Below are positions 43,467 through 52,003 of a DNA stretch of 64,000 nucleotides, piece by piece (within the stretch, counting starts at the first letter, position 1; every line of letters starts with the position of its first letter). The position numbers and the translations under genes were made by a program. The notes beneath the pieces are model-generated. The model made no database searches and was not told the DNA's origin. It saw nothing but the letters and a program-made list of their open reading frames with translations. Origin of the DNA: Nonomuraea polychroma (lineage in GTDB: Bacteria; Actinomycetota; Actinomycetes; Streptosporangiales; Streptosporangiaceae). The stretch covers positions 3,038,001 to 3,102,000 of the forward strand of contig NZ_SAUN01000001.1 of assembly GCF_004011505.1 (NCBI RefSeq), in the 5' to 3' direction.

Positions 43467-44138
43467 ATGATTCTTCGGTTGCTCGGGTTGTTCGCGTTGG
43501 TCGCCGCCGTGGTCGTGGTCACGTCCACCGCGGCGCACGCCTGTGATTGTGCGGACCTGACGCCGGCCGCGGCGAAGGAGCACGCGGAGGTGGTGTTCAC
43601 CGGCACCGTCGTGGAGGTGCGGCGGGACGGAACCCAAGGGCTGGGCCCGCCCACGCCCGCCGTGTACACCTTCCGGGCCGACAACGTCTACAAAGGCGCG
43701 CCCGCCGCCGGCTTCACGGTCTCCAGCAACGTCGACACCGCCTCGTGCGGGTATCCGTTCCAGCAAGGCACGCGCTACCTCGTCTTCGCCCGCTCCGACA
43801 CCTCGGAGCTGATCGAGAAGGTGCCAGGCGTCACGCTGGCCTCTTCGTTGTGCGCGGGGAACGTACCGATCGATCAGGGTACGGGGCCGCTGCGGCCCGG
43901 TGATGAGCGGACGCCCGGTCACGAGAGCCTGGCGGGACCGGTCGACGCCGAGATGGTTACCGCCCTGGGTGCTCCGGTGAGGGTCGCCGAGAGCGCATCC
44001 AGCGGTGCACGGACCGGGACTTCTGCGGCCGCGCGAGGCCTCGGCTGGGGGTGGATCGCCGCGGGCTCGGCCGTCGTCGTGCTCGCCCTGGCCGTCGGCT
44101 TCGCTCTCGTCAGGCGCCGGCGTGCCGGGGGTGGCTGA
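43467..44138 (+). CDS. Secreted, membrane-anchored TIMP/NTR-like protein
   Basis: A 223-residue surface protein. The signal peptide (1-25) ends AHA|CDC, leaving an N-terminal Cys as in tissue-inhibitor-of-metalloproteinase folds. An OB-like NTR domain follows (HAEVVFTGTVVEVRR, TFRADNVYKG, SSNVDTASCGYPFQQGTRYLVFA), with four or more cysteines. A flexible linker leads to a C-terminal membrane helix (about 197-217) and an RRRR stop-transfer tail. Bacterial members are of unknown function. The ATG at 43467 is chosen because it starts the signal peptide directly. Confidence 0.8.
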   Translation: MILRLLGLFALVAAVVVVTSTAAHACDCADLTPAAAKEHAEVVFTGTVVEVRRDGTQGLGPPTPAVYTFRADNVYKGAPAAGFTVSSNVDTASCGYPFQQGTRYLVFARSDTSELIEKVPGVTLASSLCAGNVPIDQGTGPLRPGDERTPGHESLAGPVDAEMVTALGAPVRVAESASSGARTGTSAAARGLGWGWIAAGSAVVVLALAVGFALVRRRRAGGG

Positions 44139-44141
44139 CGG

Positions 44142-44156
44142 GCGCACCTGGTGCGC
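44142..44156. terminator. Small hairpin between convergent TIMP-like and DUF2267 genes
   Basis: GCGCACC-T-GGTGCGC is a perfect 7-bp inverted repeat occupying the 23-base convergent gap. It is probably a bidirectional terminator, though the one-base loop would need to open. Confidence 0.45.
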
Positions 44157-44161
44157 GGCCG

Positions 44162-44938
44162 TCACGCATGTGGGAGCAGGGGTCCGTACTCGTTGGGCAG
44201 ATGGGCCGTCACGTCGAAGAACTCCTCGCGGGGAATCGACTCGCGCAACGTGGTGAAGACGGCGCGCGTGTGGTCGCGGGCCGCCTCCGGCGAGACGTCA
44301 GCGCGCTCGGCCACCCGGCGGATGAACTCCTCCACCGGCATGCGGACCGCCCTGCCCCGGCCCGCGGTCACGCCGCGCTTCAGCGGCGCGTGCAGTTGCA
44401 TGGGGAGCCGGATGATCAGGTCCTCGACCTCGCCAGGGGTGATGCGTTCGGCGAGCGTCTCCAGCACCGCCTCGGTGGCGCGGTGCGCGCCGGCGCGGTC
44501 GAGGCCGGCGCGTCCGGCCACCGAGTCCAGGAATCGCCCGGCGGGCACGATCTCGACGTGCCGTCGCCGGGCCTCGGCGATCAGAGGGTCGAAGTCGTGG
44601 GGGAGGTCGGCCGCCATGTAGGCGATCTCGTCGGGACTCACGGTCTGCCCGAGCGCCCAGAAGACGGCACGAGCGTGCCGGTCGGCCGTCGCGAGGTCCA
44701 CGCCTTCGCGCTCGGCCACGCGGCGGAGGAACTCGTCCACGCCGAAGGGCTCGGGCTCGCCCTCTGAAGAGAGCAGCCGCATCATTTCCGGCGGCACCTC
44801 GCCCATCAAATCGGCGCTTTGTCCCTTCGAGAGCCGTTCGGAAAGGGTGCGGAGCGTGGCTTCCACGGCCCGGTCGGCGACCTCCGCGCCCTGGCCGATC
44901 CGCTGGTCCACGATCTTGATGAACTGCTCGTAATCCAT
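44162..44938 (-). CDS. Tandem DUF2267 domain protein
   Basis: A 258-residue soluble, all-helical protein made of two DUF2267 units (about 1-120 and 125-258). Each contains the pattern A..A..ATL.TL.ERL..G....L...LP (RAVEATLRTLSERLSKGQ and RATEAVLETLAERITPGE), and each is followed by a second half (EFLRRVAEREGVD; EFIRRVAERADVS). Function is unknown; members often occur near stress or ATPase genes. It converges on the TIMP-like gene. Confidence 0.85.
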   Translation of the reverse strand: MDYEQFIKIVDQRIGQGAEVADRAVEATLRTLSERLSKGQSADLMGEVPPEMMRLLSSEGEPEPFGVDEFLRRVAEREGVDLATADRHARAVFWALGQTVSPDEIAYMAADLPHDFDPLIAEARRRHVEIVPAGRFLDSVAGRAGLDRAGAHRATEAVLETLAERITPGEVEDLIIRLPMQLHAPLKRGVTAGRGRAVRMPVEEFIRRVAERADVSPEAARDHTRAVFTTLRESIPREEFFDVTAHLPNEYGPLLPHA

Positions 44939-45157
44939 GTCCGCTCCCCGTAGTGACCCGTTTCCCGTGGTCAGCTACCCCGGAAGGACCGGCGCGTGCG
45001 CGGCCGGCTTGGGCCGGTCGTCGGTGCCCGCTCTGGATGCGTGCTCGTGGCCGCCGGGATTCAGGGGCGACTTTTCCGGCTGTTTCCTGAACAAGATCGG
45101 CCGGTGATGACTTTCCGTCAGGTGGCGTGAACCCGACACGGGAGGAGGGTGCAGGCG

Positions 45158-45775
45158 TGCTGGAGGCGATCGGGCTCCGGCCTCAGGACGAGGAGGTGTA
45201 CGACGCGCTCGTCCGCCGTACCAGGCCACCGTGACGGAGATCGTCCACGACTGCCATCTGCCTGCGTCGGCCGCCCGGCGCCTCCTGCAGTCGCTCGTCG
45301 AGCTGGGCCTGGCCACCCGGTCGACCGGTCGGCCGGTGCGTTACGTCGCCGTCTCGCCCCCTGCTCAACCGGGCGTCAAATACCGCGTGGTCTACGACAC
45401 CGGCGTGCTGGAGCTGGCCGGCTGGGTGGAGGACGTCACGGCCGGGATGCGGCACGGCGGCAGGCCAGGATCGCCGCCGACCTGCCGATGAAACTCGCCA
45501 TCTCCGACCAGCGGCTGGCGATCATCCCGTTGCCACGGGCCGGGGACAGTGTGGTCGCGGCGTCGTACCTGATCCACGCGTCGCCGCTGCTCGACGCGCT
45601 GGTCGCGTTGTGCGAGGCGGTGTGGGAGCGCAGCGTGCCGGTCCGGCTGACCGGGTCGGGCGCGGAGCCGTCACCGGAAGGCGCGGACCTGTCCCGGGAC
45701 GAGGAGCGGCTGCTCACGCTGCTGGCGTCGGGCGCGACCGACAAGGCCGCCGCCCGCCCGCTGCGCTGCCGTCCT
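45158..45775 (+). pseudogene. Broken TrmB/LuxR-type HTH regulator
   Basis: GTG at 45158 begins a typical regulator start (LEAIGLRPQDEEVYDALVRR) behind a GGAGGAGG site. A frame change near 45225 leads to TVTEIVHDCHLPASAARRLL; a second change near 45460 returns to the first frame with DLPMKLAISDQRLAIIPL. Compared with intact relatives, about 50 residues after the HTH also appear missing. The C-terminal LuxR HTH stops after TLLASGATDKAAARPL, losing its recognition helix. It is a remnant with several independent lesions. Confidence 0.75.
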
Positions 45776-45822
45776 CGGGCCTCCACTGCGGCCCTCGGAA
45801 TAATGTTCGGGTGTCCTGTGGC

Positions 45823-46647
45823 TCAGCCGTCGCGCAGGCCCGCGAACAGGTCCTCCTCGTGATCAGGGGCGTCCACCTTGCACAGCACCCGCTCGAACGC
45901 CTCGTGCGAGAACGCCTGCTGCTGGGCCTCCGGCGGCATGCGGAACAGGAAGATGTTCTCCCCCTGGCTCTCGTGGGCCTCGAGCGCCTTGAGCTTGCGC
46001 TCGACGTACGGGGTGACGTCGACGACGCTCGTGACGCGCTCGTCCGGGGTGCCGAAGTCGTCCGAAGGCTCGAAGCCGAGGTCGATCCCGTGCTCGCGCA
46101 TCATCTCGAACATGCGCTTGATGGCGGCCCGGGGGATGGCCGTGTAGTAGAACTTGTCCGGGATGCCGGTCGACTCCACCGCCGCGGCCGTGATCCGATG
46201 GGCCTGGACATGGTCCGGGTGGCCGTAACCGCCGCCGCCCGTCTCGTCGTAGGTCACCACGACCTGCGGGCGGTAGTGCTCCATCAGCGCGGCCAGCCTG
46301 CCCGCCGCCACTTCGACGGGCACGTTGGCGAACGCGTCCGGGTGGCTGTTGGCAGCCCAGCCTTCCATGCCGGAGTCGCGGTAGCCGAGCAGCTCCAAGT
46401 GGTCGATGCCCAGATGGGCGACCGACTCGCGAAGCTCGCCGAGCCGGCGCGCGGCGACAGCGGCGTCGTCGTGGCCTTCCTCGCCCGGCTTGACGCCGCC
46501 CTGGTCGTCGCCCTGCTCTCCGTTGGTGCAGGTGACCAGGACCGTGCGGATGCCCTCTTCGGTGTAGCGGGCCAGGATGCCGCCGGTGCCGAGACATTCG
46601 TCGTCGGGGTGGGCGTGCACGACCATCAAGGTGAGTTGCCGATCCAT
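45823..46647 (-). CDS. PIG-L (LmbE-like) deacetylase, mycothiol-type
   Basis: A 274-residue zinc deacetylase. The metal site is AHPDDE (12-17) with the third ligand His in GGYGHPDHVQAH (about 143-146). The family includes MshB (mycothiol biosynthesis) and Mca (mycothiol S-conjugate amidase); length and the GYGHPDHVQ motif fit this group, but I cannot decide between them or a general GlcNAc deacetylase. ATG at 46647 starts MDRQLTLMVVHAHPDD; an ATG four codons upstream is less likely. A 15-bp hairpin lies 42 bases before the start. Confidence 0.85.
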   Translation of the reverse strand: MDRQLTLMVVHAHPDDECLGTGGILARYTEEGIRTVLVTCTNGEQGDDQGGVKPGEEGHDDAAVAARRLGELRESVAHLGIDHLELLGYRDSGMEGWAANSHPDAFANVPVEVAAGRLAALMEHYRPQVVVTYDETGGGGYGHPDHVQAHRITAAAVESTGIPDKFYYTAIPRAAIKRMFEMMREHGIDLGFEPSDDFGTPDERVTSVVDVTPYVERKLKALEAHESQGENIFLFRMPPEAQQQAFSHEAFERVLCKVDAPDHEEDLFAGLRDG

Positions 46648-46689
46648 GTGCCGACACATTACCCGTCACCTCCGACAGTCCCAGGCTCG

Positions 46690-46745
46690 CCCAGGTGGCA
46701 TGGCGGCGCGGCGGTCGCGTGCTCCGCGAGGCCATGCCACCTGGG
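46690..46745. repeat. Perfect 15-bp inverted repeat (large hairpin)
   Basis: CCCAGGTGGCATGGC (46690-46704) is exactly mirrored by GCCATGCCACCTGGG (46731-46745); the 26-base loop holds a further CGCGG/CCGCG stem. It lies in the 305-base gap between the recombinase end and the deacetylase start, both leftward. The rest of that gap (46660-46952) is G-rich without a convincing gene. It could be a terminator, a transposon end or an attachment-like site. Confidence 0.6.
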
Positions 46746-46952
46746 CCGCCCGCCGGGGCCGCCTCCGATCACCGGTCGCCGCAGCGCACGGGCGCAGGTC
46801 GCTGGGAACGTGTCGGCGGAGGTCGGGTGGTCTTGCGGAGAGGCCGTTGGAGGTTGCCGTGGACTCTGAGGGAGTGGGCGGCGCAGGTCAGCAGTGGTGA
46901 CAGGGGAGGGCGGCGGACGTCAGCGGTGGATCCGGGGAGAGGGCGGTGCGGG

Positions 46953-48104
46953 TCAGGGGTGGGGGCGTGGGGGTGGGAGGGTGCCGCTGTCTCCTAGGAG
47001 GTCGGTGACGGTGACGGCGCGGAGCATGCGCGGGTGCAGGTCGCGGGCCCGCTGCTCGGCGATGCCGCCGGCGAGGGCCGCGTCGGTGAGCGCGTCACTG
47101 AGCCAGTCGACGTCCACAGGCCGGCCGTCGGATCGCCTGATGAGCGGCTCGCCGGCGGGCCGGCTGGCGCACAACACGCGCAGCAGCGGGCGCGCCAGCG
47201 GCGGAACAGGGAACGCGACGACGTCGTCCCGGCCATGGTGCACCGTGATGACGGCGGGCCGGCTGCCGGCGCCGTCGGCCACGCTGTGGACGTCCTGCCG
47301 GGTCAGTCCGGCCAGCGCGTCCGCGCCGGCGCCGGTGGATTCCAACAGCGCGACGGCGGCGGCCTCGGCCGTGCGGCCGTCGGCGGCCAGGCAGGCGACG
47401 CCCTGGCGCAGCAGCCGGCGTTCTTCCCTGGTGAGGGGCGGTGTGCCGGCGATGCGGCGGTTCCTGGCCGTAAGGGGGCCGGGGACCTGGTTGTGCCGGA
47501 CCACGCCGTGTTGCCAGGCGAAGGCGTAGAAGGACAGCAGGACGGAACGTTTCCTGGCGACTGTCCTGGTCGACAGCGGCTTGCGGGCCGGCGTGCGCGT
47601 GAGCGCACCGGTGCGGGCGAGCTCGCAGTAGGTGTCGAGATGGGCTCCGGTGACGGCGAGGAGTTCGAGCGCTTGGTCCGTGCCGCGCAGCCAGCGCAGG
47701 AACGACGCCAGCACCTGCAGCCCGACCTGCCGCGTGGCCGCGGAGGGCTTGTCGTGCAGCCAGGCGGCAACCGTGCGCCAGGTCAGCGGGTCGAGCGCGT
47801 CGACCAGGTCGACGTCGCCGCCGGCCGCCTCGCCCCCGTCCCGGGGACGCCGTCGAGGCCGCAGCCCGGGCAAGTGCCCGATGCTCGTCACGCCGGGAGG
47901 GGACGGCGGGACGTGCCCGGCCCCGCTGACGCCGCGACCCGATGGCGGGACGTGCCCGGCCCCGCTCACGCCGTGACCGGATGGCGGGATGTGACCGGCC
48001 CCGCTGTCATCGGGACCGGCGGGCGGGACCTGCCCAGCCCCCGTGATGCCGGGGGCGGGCGGCGAAGCTTGCTCGGAGCGTTCCCGTCTCTGCATGGTCA
48101 GCAT
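46953..48104 (-). CDS. Degenerate tyrosine recombinase with N-terminal repeat region
   Basis: A 383-residue protein. Residues about 1-85 are Pro/Gly-rich, with four 13-residue repeats of the type GAGHVPPSGRGVS. Residues about 95-380 resemble a phage-integrase core-binding plus catalytic fold (AATRQVGLQVLASFLRWLRG; STRTVARKRSVLLSFYAFAW; LHPRMLRAVTVTDLL). The first catalytic Arg position reads GAGADALAGL instead of GLRxSELxxL, the Lys region is altered, and the protein ends about 15 residues after the H..R box, so the Tyr nucleophile is absent. It should bind DNA at most, or it is decaying. Confidence 0.7.
   Translation of the reverse strand: MLTMQRRERSEQASPPAPGITGAGQVPPAGPDDSGAGHIPPSGHGVSGAGHVPPSGRGVSGAGHVPPSPPGVTSIGHLPGLRPRRRPRDGGEAAGGDVDLVDALDPLTWRTVAAWLHDKPSAATRQVGLQVLASFLRWLRGTDQALELLAVTGAHLDTYCELARTGALTRTPARKPLSTRTVARKRSVLLSFYAFAWQHGVVRHNQVPGPLTARNRRIAGTPPLTREERRLLRQGVACLAADGRTAEAAAVALLESTGAGADALAGLTRQDVHSVADGAGSRPAVITVHHGRDDVVAFPVPPLARPLLRVLCASRPAGEPLIRRSDGRPVDVDWLSDALTDAALAGGIAEQRARDLHPRMLRAVTVTDLLGDSGTLPPPRPHP
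47902..48057 (-). repeat. Four 39-bp tandem repeats in the recombinase N-terminus
   Basis: Units begin about 47902, 47941, 47980 and 48019, with period exactly 39 bp and the shared core GGCGGGACGTGCCCGGCCCC (variants in units 3 and 4). Each encodes 13 residues in register. A more diverged unit precedes at about 47866. The repeats are contiguous, without spacers. Confidence 0.85.
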
Positions 48105-48253
48105 GTGACCAGGCCCGCGCCCGCGCGCGTGAACCCGGGGACGGCGCGATCGCCGGTGCGCGGGCGGCGGGCCCCACGGCCGGGCGCCGCAACGAACGGC
48201 TGGACGGAAGGACGGGCGGGCACCCCTGGATGCGGCACAAGGATCAGGGGGGT

Positions 48254-48286
48254 GGCCGTCGCGACGCCATGGCGATCGCGACGGCC
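48254..48286. terminator. 33-bp near-perfect palindrome after the TPR gene
   Basis: GGCCGTCGCGA (48254-48264) pairs with TCGCGACGGCC (48276-48286) around a smaller palindrome CGCCATGGCG. The predicted RNA hairpin is very stable. It lies 73 bases past the stop of the leftward TPR gene, in an otherwise empty 254-base gap before the recombinase start, and is most simply a terminator. Confidence 0.6.
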
Positions 48287-48358
48287 TGAGCCTGGCAGCA
48301 GACCGATCATGATCTCGATCTTCTCACGGAACGCGACGTGCCCGATGCGGCATTCCTC

Positions 48359-49759
48359 TCAGAAGGCCCGTACGAGCTCATCGGCCCGCACCCGGGCCGC
48401 GGCCGCGGCCGCCCGGTCGCCCAGCGCGTCGGCCACCGCCGCCTGCTTCAGCCAGTTGTACGGGCTGCACGGCCGCACGCCGATCCGCTCGCTCACCAGC
48501 ACCCGCGCCACGTCCCGCGCCCCCGCCCGCAACGCCGCCTCCAGCAACGTCTTCTGCACGGCGTCCCGCTGCGCATGGCTGCCGCCGAATTCATTGACCC
48601 GATGCCGGATCGGATACAGCAGATCGACCACCGACGCGTAATCGCCCCGCCCGAACGCCACGATCGCCCGGCACACCGGCAGCCCCACCCGCAGCGTCAT
48701 GTCCCGGTTCGTCACCCCGGGCCGCGGTTCCAGCACGTACGCCTCCCGGGAGGCGATCAGCTTCTCCGCGTCCCCCATCCGCCCCGCGCCCACGTACGAC
48801 ATGACCGCGTGCATGTCGTTGAACGCGTAGAACGGCTCGGCCACCCGCACCGGCCACGCGTCGGCCAGCGCCCGCCAGCGCTCGTCGAGCTCCGGCTGCT
48901 CGGACCCCTCCAGGTGGAGCCGCCACAGCAGGGCGGCCGCGTCGAGCAGCTCCATGCACGACTGCCCGTCGGCCAGCGCCGAGTCGTAGATCGCCAGCAC
49001 CCGCCCCACGTCGCCGGCCTCCAGCGCGTAGAGGCAGTAGTGCCACCAGGTGTGGATGTTGAAGAACGTCCCGGTCGACCAGTCCGGCAGCCGCGCGTCG
49101 AGGTAACGCAGCCCGTCGCCGAACCTGCCCTGCATCTCGTACGTGTGGACCACAGCGTGGATGCCCCACACGTCGCGCGCGTTCAGCTCGACCGCCCGCA
49201 GCCCGACCTCCTCGGACCTGTCGTAGTGCCCGGCCTCCTCCAGCCCGAAGGCGTACATGCCCAGCAGGTGCCCGAAATGCGGGTCGTCCTCGCGCCAGGC
49301 GCTGAGCGCCCCGCCGATCCGGTCGCGGAGCGAGCGGGCGTCACCGGTGAAGAAGTCGATCTGGTGCCCCGCGGCCAGCGCCAGCGCGTCACGCGGATGC
49401 GCCACCGCGATCTCGCCCAGCAGCGCCCCGCAGGTCAGGAAGTCGCCGTCGAGCAGCGCCTGCACGGCTGCCAGGTGCGCGCGCTCGCGCGGCAGCAGCG
49501 ACGACTCGTCGATCCTGCGGCGGAACGCCCCCAACCGCACCCTCGCCGTGCGCGCGTCCTCCACCTCGGTGGTCAGCAGACCCAGGTACGCCGCCAGGAC
49601 GTTGCCCATCGGGAAGTCCGGCGACTCCTCCAGCGCCGCGTTCGCCTCGGCGTCGACCTCCACCCGGAAGTGCAGCAACGCGTCGATCGCCCGATCGTAG
49701 TGCCGGGCCGCGGCGCCGCTCGCCCCGCTCATCGCCAGGCCGTGCTGGTCGGTCGTCAC
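48359..49759 (-). CDS. TTC38-like tetratricopeptide repeat protein
   Basis: A 466-residue helical-repeat protein resembling TTC38. Landmarks are the N-terminal TTDQHGLAMSG, HYDRAIDALLHFR, EEAGHYDRSEEVGLRAVELN, the conserved HAVVHTYEMQGRF (about 209-221), FFNIHTWWHYCLYALEAGD (about 240) and FYAFNDMHAVM. Several conserved His/Trp residues suggest more than a scaffold, but no activity is established. I take GTG at 49759 (VTTDQHGLA), the usual family start; a GTG at 49768 is the alternative. Cytoplasmic. Confidence 0.85.
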   Translation of the reverse strand: MTTDQHGLAMSGASGAAARHYDRAIDALLHFRVEVDAEANAALEESPDFPMGNVLAAYLGLLTTEVEDARTARVRLGAFRRRIDESSLLPRERAHLAAVQALLDGDFLTCGALLGEIAVAHPRDALALAAGHQIDFFTGDARSLRDRIGGALSAWREDDPHFGHLLGMYAFGLEEAGHYDRSEEVGLRAVELNARDVWGIHAVVHTYEMQGRFGDGLRYLDARLPDWSTGTFFNIHTWWHYCLYALEAGDVGRVLAIYDSALADGQSCMELLDAAALLWRLHLEGSEQPELDERWRALADAWPVRVAEPFYAFNDMHAVMSYVGAGRMGDAEKLIASREAYVLEPRPGVTNRDMTLRVGLPVCRAIVAFGRGDYASVVDLLYPIRHRVNEFGGSHAQRDAVQKTLLEAALRAGARDVARVLVSERIGVRPCSPYNWLKQAAVADALGDRAAAAAARVRADELVRAF

Positions 49760-49846
49760 GAGGATCACTGTAACCGCCGCCGCGGCGAGGCGTAGAAGGC
49801 CGCTTCCAGGGCACTTGCGGAGTACCCGGACACCCTTGGAGGAGCG

Positions 49847-50665
49847 GTGAACACTGCGGAACGGGCGGGACACGAGGTGACGGGCGCGGCCCGGCGGGCC
49901 GCCCGCAGCCGGGCGCTGGACGTGGCCACCCGCGTGGGCCTGGCCTGCCGCGGGGTGTTATACGCCCTGGTCGGCGTGGTGGCGGTACAGATCGGGCTCG
50001 GCGACAGTTCCCAGGAGGCCGACAAGGCAGGAGCGATCTCCACGGTCGCGGGGCTGCCCTACGGCGCCGTGCTCCTGTGGATCATGACCGCCGGGTTCGT
50101 CGCGCTGGCGCTGTGGCAGGCGTCGGAGGCGGTGTTCGGCGGCGGGAAGGCGATCGAGCGGGTGGAGGCGGTCGCGCGGGTCGCGGTGTACGTCCTCGTC
50201 GTCGTCACCCTGCTCAGCATGCTGACCTCCGGCAAGGCGTCCTCGGACGACGAGAAGTCCCGGGACGTGACCGGCGCGCTGCTCGGCCTGCCGGGAGGCC
50301 CGCTCGTCGTGGGCGCCATCGCCCTCGCCCTGATCGTGCTCGGCGCCTACTGGGTGCGCCAAGGCCTCACCAAAGGGTTCAGGGAGGAGCTCGACCTCGG
50401 GCGCATGTCCCCGCGCGCCCGTACCGCGATGGACCGGCTCGGGACCGGCGGATACGTCGCCAGGGGAGCGGTCGCCGCGCTGGCCGGGATCCTCGTCGGC
50501 CAGGCGGCCATCACGTTCGACCCGGACAAGGCGGGCGGCATCGACGCCGCGCTCAGGCGCTTCGCCGACACGCCCGCCGGGCCCTGGCTGCTCGTGGTGG
50601 TGGCGCTGGGACTGCTGCTGTTCGCCGCCTACTGCTTCGGCGAGTCCCGCTGGCGCCGTACCTGA
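49847..50665 (+). CDS. DUF1206 family membrane protein
   Basis: A 272-residue integral membrane protein with three internally similar two-helix DUF1206 units (about 25-100, 112-180, 197-268). The repeating motif is the R-x-G-x-x-x-R-G-x-x-Y pattern (TRVGLACRGVLYALVG; GTGGYVARGAVAALAG). Function is unknown. The start is GTG at 49847 with GGAGGAGC upstream. It is divergent from the TPR gene and converges on the GDPD gene with one base between stops. Confidence 0.87.
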   Translation: MNTAERAGHEVTGAARRAARSRALDVATRVGLACRGVLYALVGVVAVQIGLGDSSQEADKAGAISTVAGLPYGAVLLWIMTAGFVALALWQASEAVFGGGKAIERVEAVARVAVYVLVVVTLLSMLTSGKASSDDEKSRDVTGALLGLPGGPLVVGAIALALIVLGAYWVRQGLTKGFREELDLGRMSPRARTAMDRLGTGGYVARGAVAALAGILVGQAAITFDPDKAGGIDAALRRFADTPAGPWLLVVVALGLLLFAAYCFGESRWRRT

Positions 50666-50666
50666 G

Positions 50667-51761
50667 CTAGAGGGAGCGCTTGGCCACCACGGCCCGGCCC
50701 ATGCCCGGGTCGTCGCAGAACGCGCCGTCGATGCCCAGCTCCAGGAGCTTGGAAAGCCAGCCCATCACGTCGCCGGTCGCCCGCGCGTACACGGGGCTGG
50801 CCGGGTTGCCCATCCGGAAGTCGGCCGGGAGCTGGGAGTTCTCGTTGCGGATGGTCCAGACGTGCACGTCCAGCCCCTTGCGGTGGGCGTCTGCGACGAT
50901 CGTCGTGGGCGGCAGGGTCTTGCCCGCGGCGTCCACCGGCACCACGCGCCGCGTGTCCACACCGATGCCGTCGGCGTAGGAGGCCACCTCGCGCAGGCCC
51001 TCCGGCTTGACCATGTCGTCGTAGGTGCGGGGGTCCTTGGCGGCCACCCAATCGTACGGGGCGCCCGTGGCCGTGATCAGCTGGATCAGCGGCAGCCGCG
51101 TCTTGCCGCTCAGGTCACGCAGGTTCGCGGTCTCGAAGGACTGGATGTACGCCTTGCGCACCCGGTACTTGTTCAGCACCTCCAGCAGCGGCTCCTCCAG
51201 CGACAGGTTGATGGAGTCGAAGTAGGTGGGGTGCTTGGTCTCGGGGTAGACGCCGACGCCGTGCTTGAGTGCGAGCTGCACGACCTCCTCGAACGTCGGG
51301 ATCTCCGCCAGACCGTCGAACGCCGTGTTGTCGGGCCGCAGGTCGGGCACGCGCTCCTTGGCGCGCAGCGTCTTCAGCTCGGCCAGCGTGAAGTCCTCGG
51401 TGAACCAGCCGGTGACCGGACGCCCGTCAATGGGCTTGGTGGTGCGCCGGTCGGCGAACTCGGGACGCGTGGCCACGTCGGTCGTGCCGGAGATCTCGTT
51501 CTCGTGCCGGGCCACCAGCACGTGGTCCTTGGTGGAGACGAGGTCGGGCTCGATGTAGTCGGCGCCCATGGCGATGGCCGCCTCGTAGGCCAGGAGGGTG
51601 TGCTCGGGCCGGTGCGCGCTGGCGCCCCGGTGCCCGATCACGATGGGCGCCTGGCCGCGGCGCTCCGCCGTGGCGGGTGGTGTCTGGATCAGCACAACGG
51701 CGACCGTACCGCCGGCCACGACCCCGGCCAGCACGCTCGCGAGTAACCTGCGCATTCTCAT
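50667..51761 (-). CDS. Secreted glycerophosphodiester phosphodiesterase
   Basis: A 364-residue GDPD. An N-terminal signal or anchor (MRMRRLLASVLAGVVAGGTV) precedes the barrel with the catalytic block VIGHRGASAHRPEHTLLAYE (about 42-61), metal ligands in ADYIEPDLVSTKD and the second His in ARHENEISG; late motifs are LDVHVWTIRNE and GIDGAFCDDPG. It hydrolyses glycerophosphodiesters to glycerol 3-phosphate and an alcohol outside the membrane. ATG at 51761 is chosen as it starts the signal sequence. Confidence 0.92.
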   Translation of the reverse strand: MRMRRLLASVLAGVVAGGTVAVVLIQTPPATAERRGQAPIVIGHRGASAHRPEHTLLAYEAAIAMGADYIEPDLVSTKDHVLVARHENEISGTTDVATRPEFADRRTTKPIDGRPVTGWFTEDFTLAELKTLRAKERVPDLRPDNTAFDGLAEIPTFEEVVQLALKHGVGVYPETKHPTYFDSINLSLEEPLLEVLNKYRVRKAYIQSFETANLRDLSGKTRLPLIQLITATGAPYDWVAAKDPRTYDDMVKPEGLREVASYADGIGVDTRRVVPVDAAGKTLPPTTIVADAHRKGLDVHVWTIRNENSQLPADFRMGNPASPVYARATGDVMGWLSKLLELGIDGAFCDDPGMGRAVVAKRSL

Positions 51762-51830
51762 GGGCGCGACCGTAGACGCTCCAGGTGGACCGCGAGTTAC
51801 GTATGAGCACACAGTGAAAGTCATGACGAC

Positions 51831-51976
51831 ATGACCGAACTCCATGGCCGGCCGGCCGTGCTGACCGGCGCGTCGGGCGGTCTGAGGAGGTGGCCGACCC
51901 CGCCATGGCCGTGCTGCGCAACGGCTGCCTCACCAACCAGGTGCTTGGCCTGGACGGCGGCGCCTGCCCGCGGTGA
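51831..51976 (+). pseudogene. 146-base remnant of a short-chain dehydrogenase gene
   Basis: ATG at 51831 gives MTELHGRPAVLTGASGG, the start of an SDR Rossmann fold (TGxxxG). Within 60 bases another frame takes over and gives EVADPAMAVLRNGCLTNQVL followed by GLDGGACPR and TGA at 51974, exactly the usual SDR C-terminus. About 200 residues between them are missing. This is a deletion fused from the two ends of one gene. Confidence 0.85.
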
Positions 51977-52003
51977 GCGGCTCAGGGACCGTGGTGTCCG
52001 GCG

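Noticed and set aside
47902..48057. Regular 39-bp repeats considered as a CRISPR array
   Set aside because: The units are contiguous with no unique spacers, have a period divisible by three, and encode in-frame 13-residue peptides inside a gene. No cas genes are nearby.
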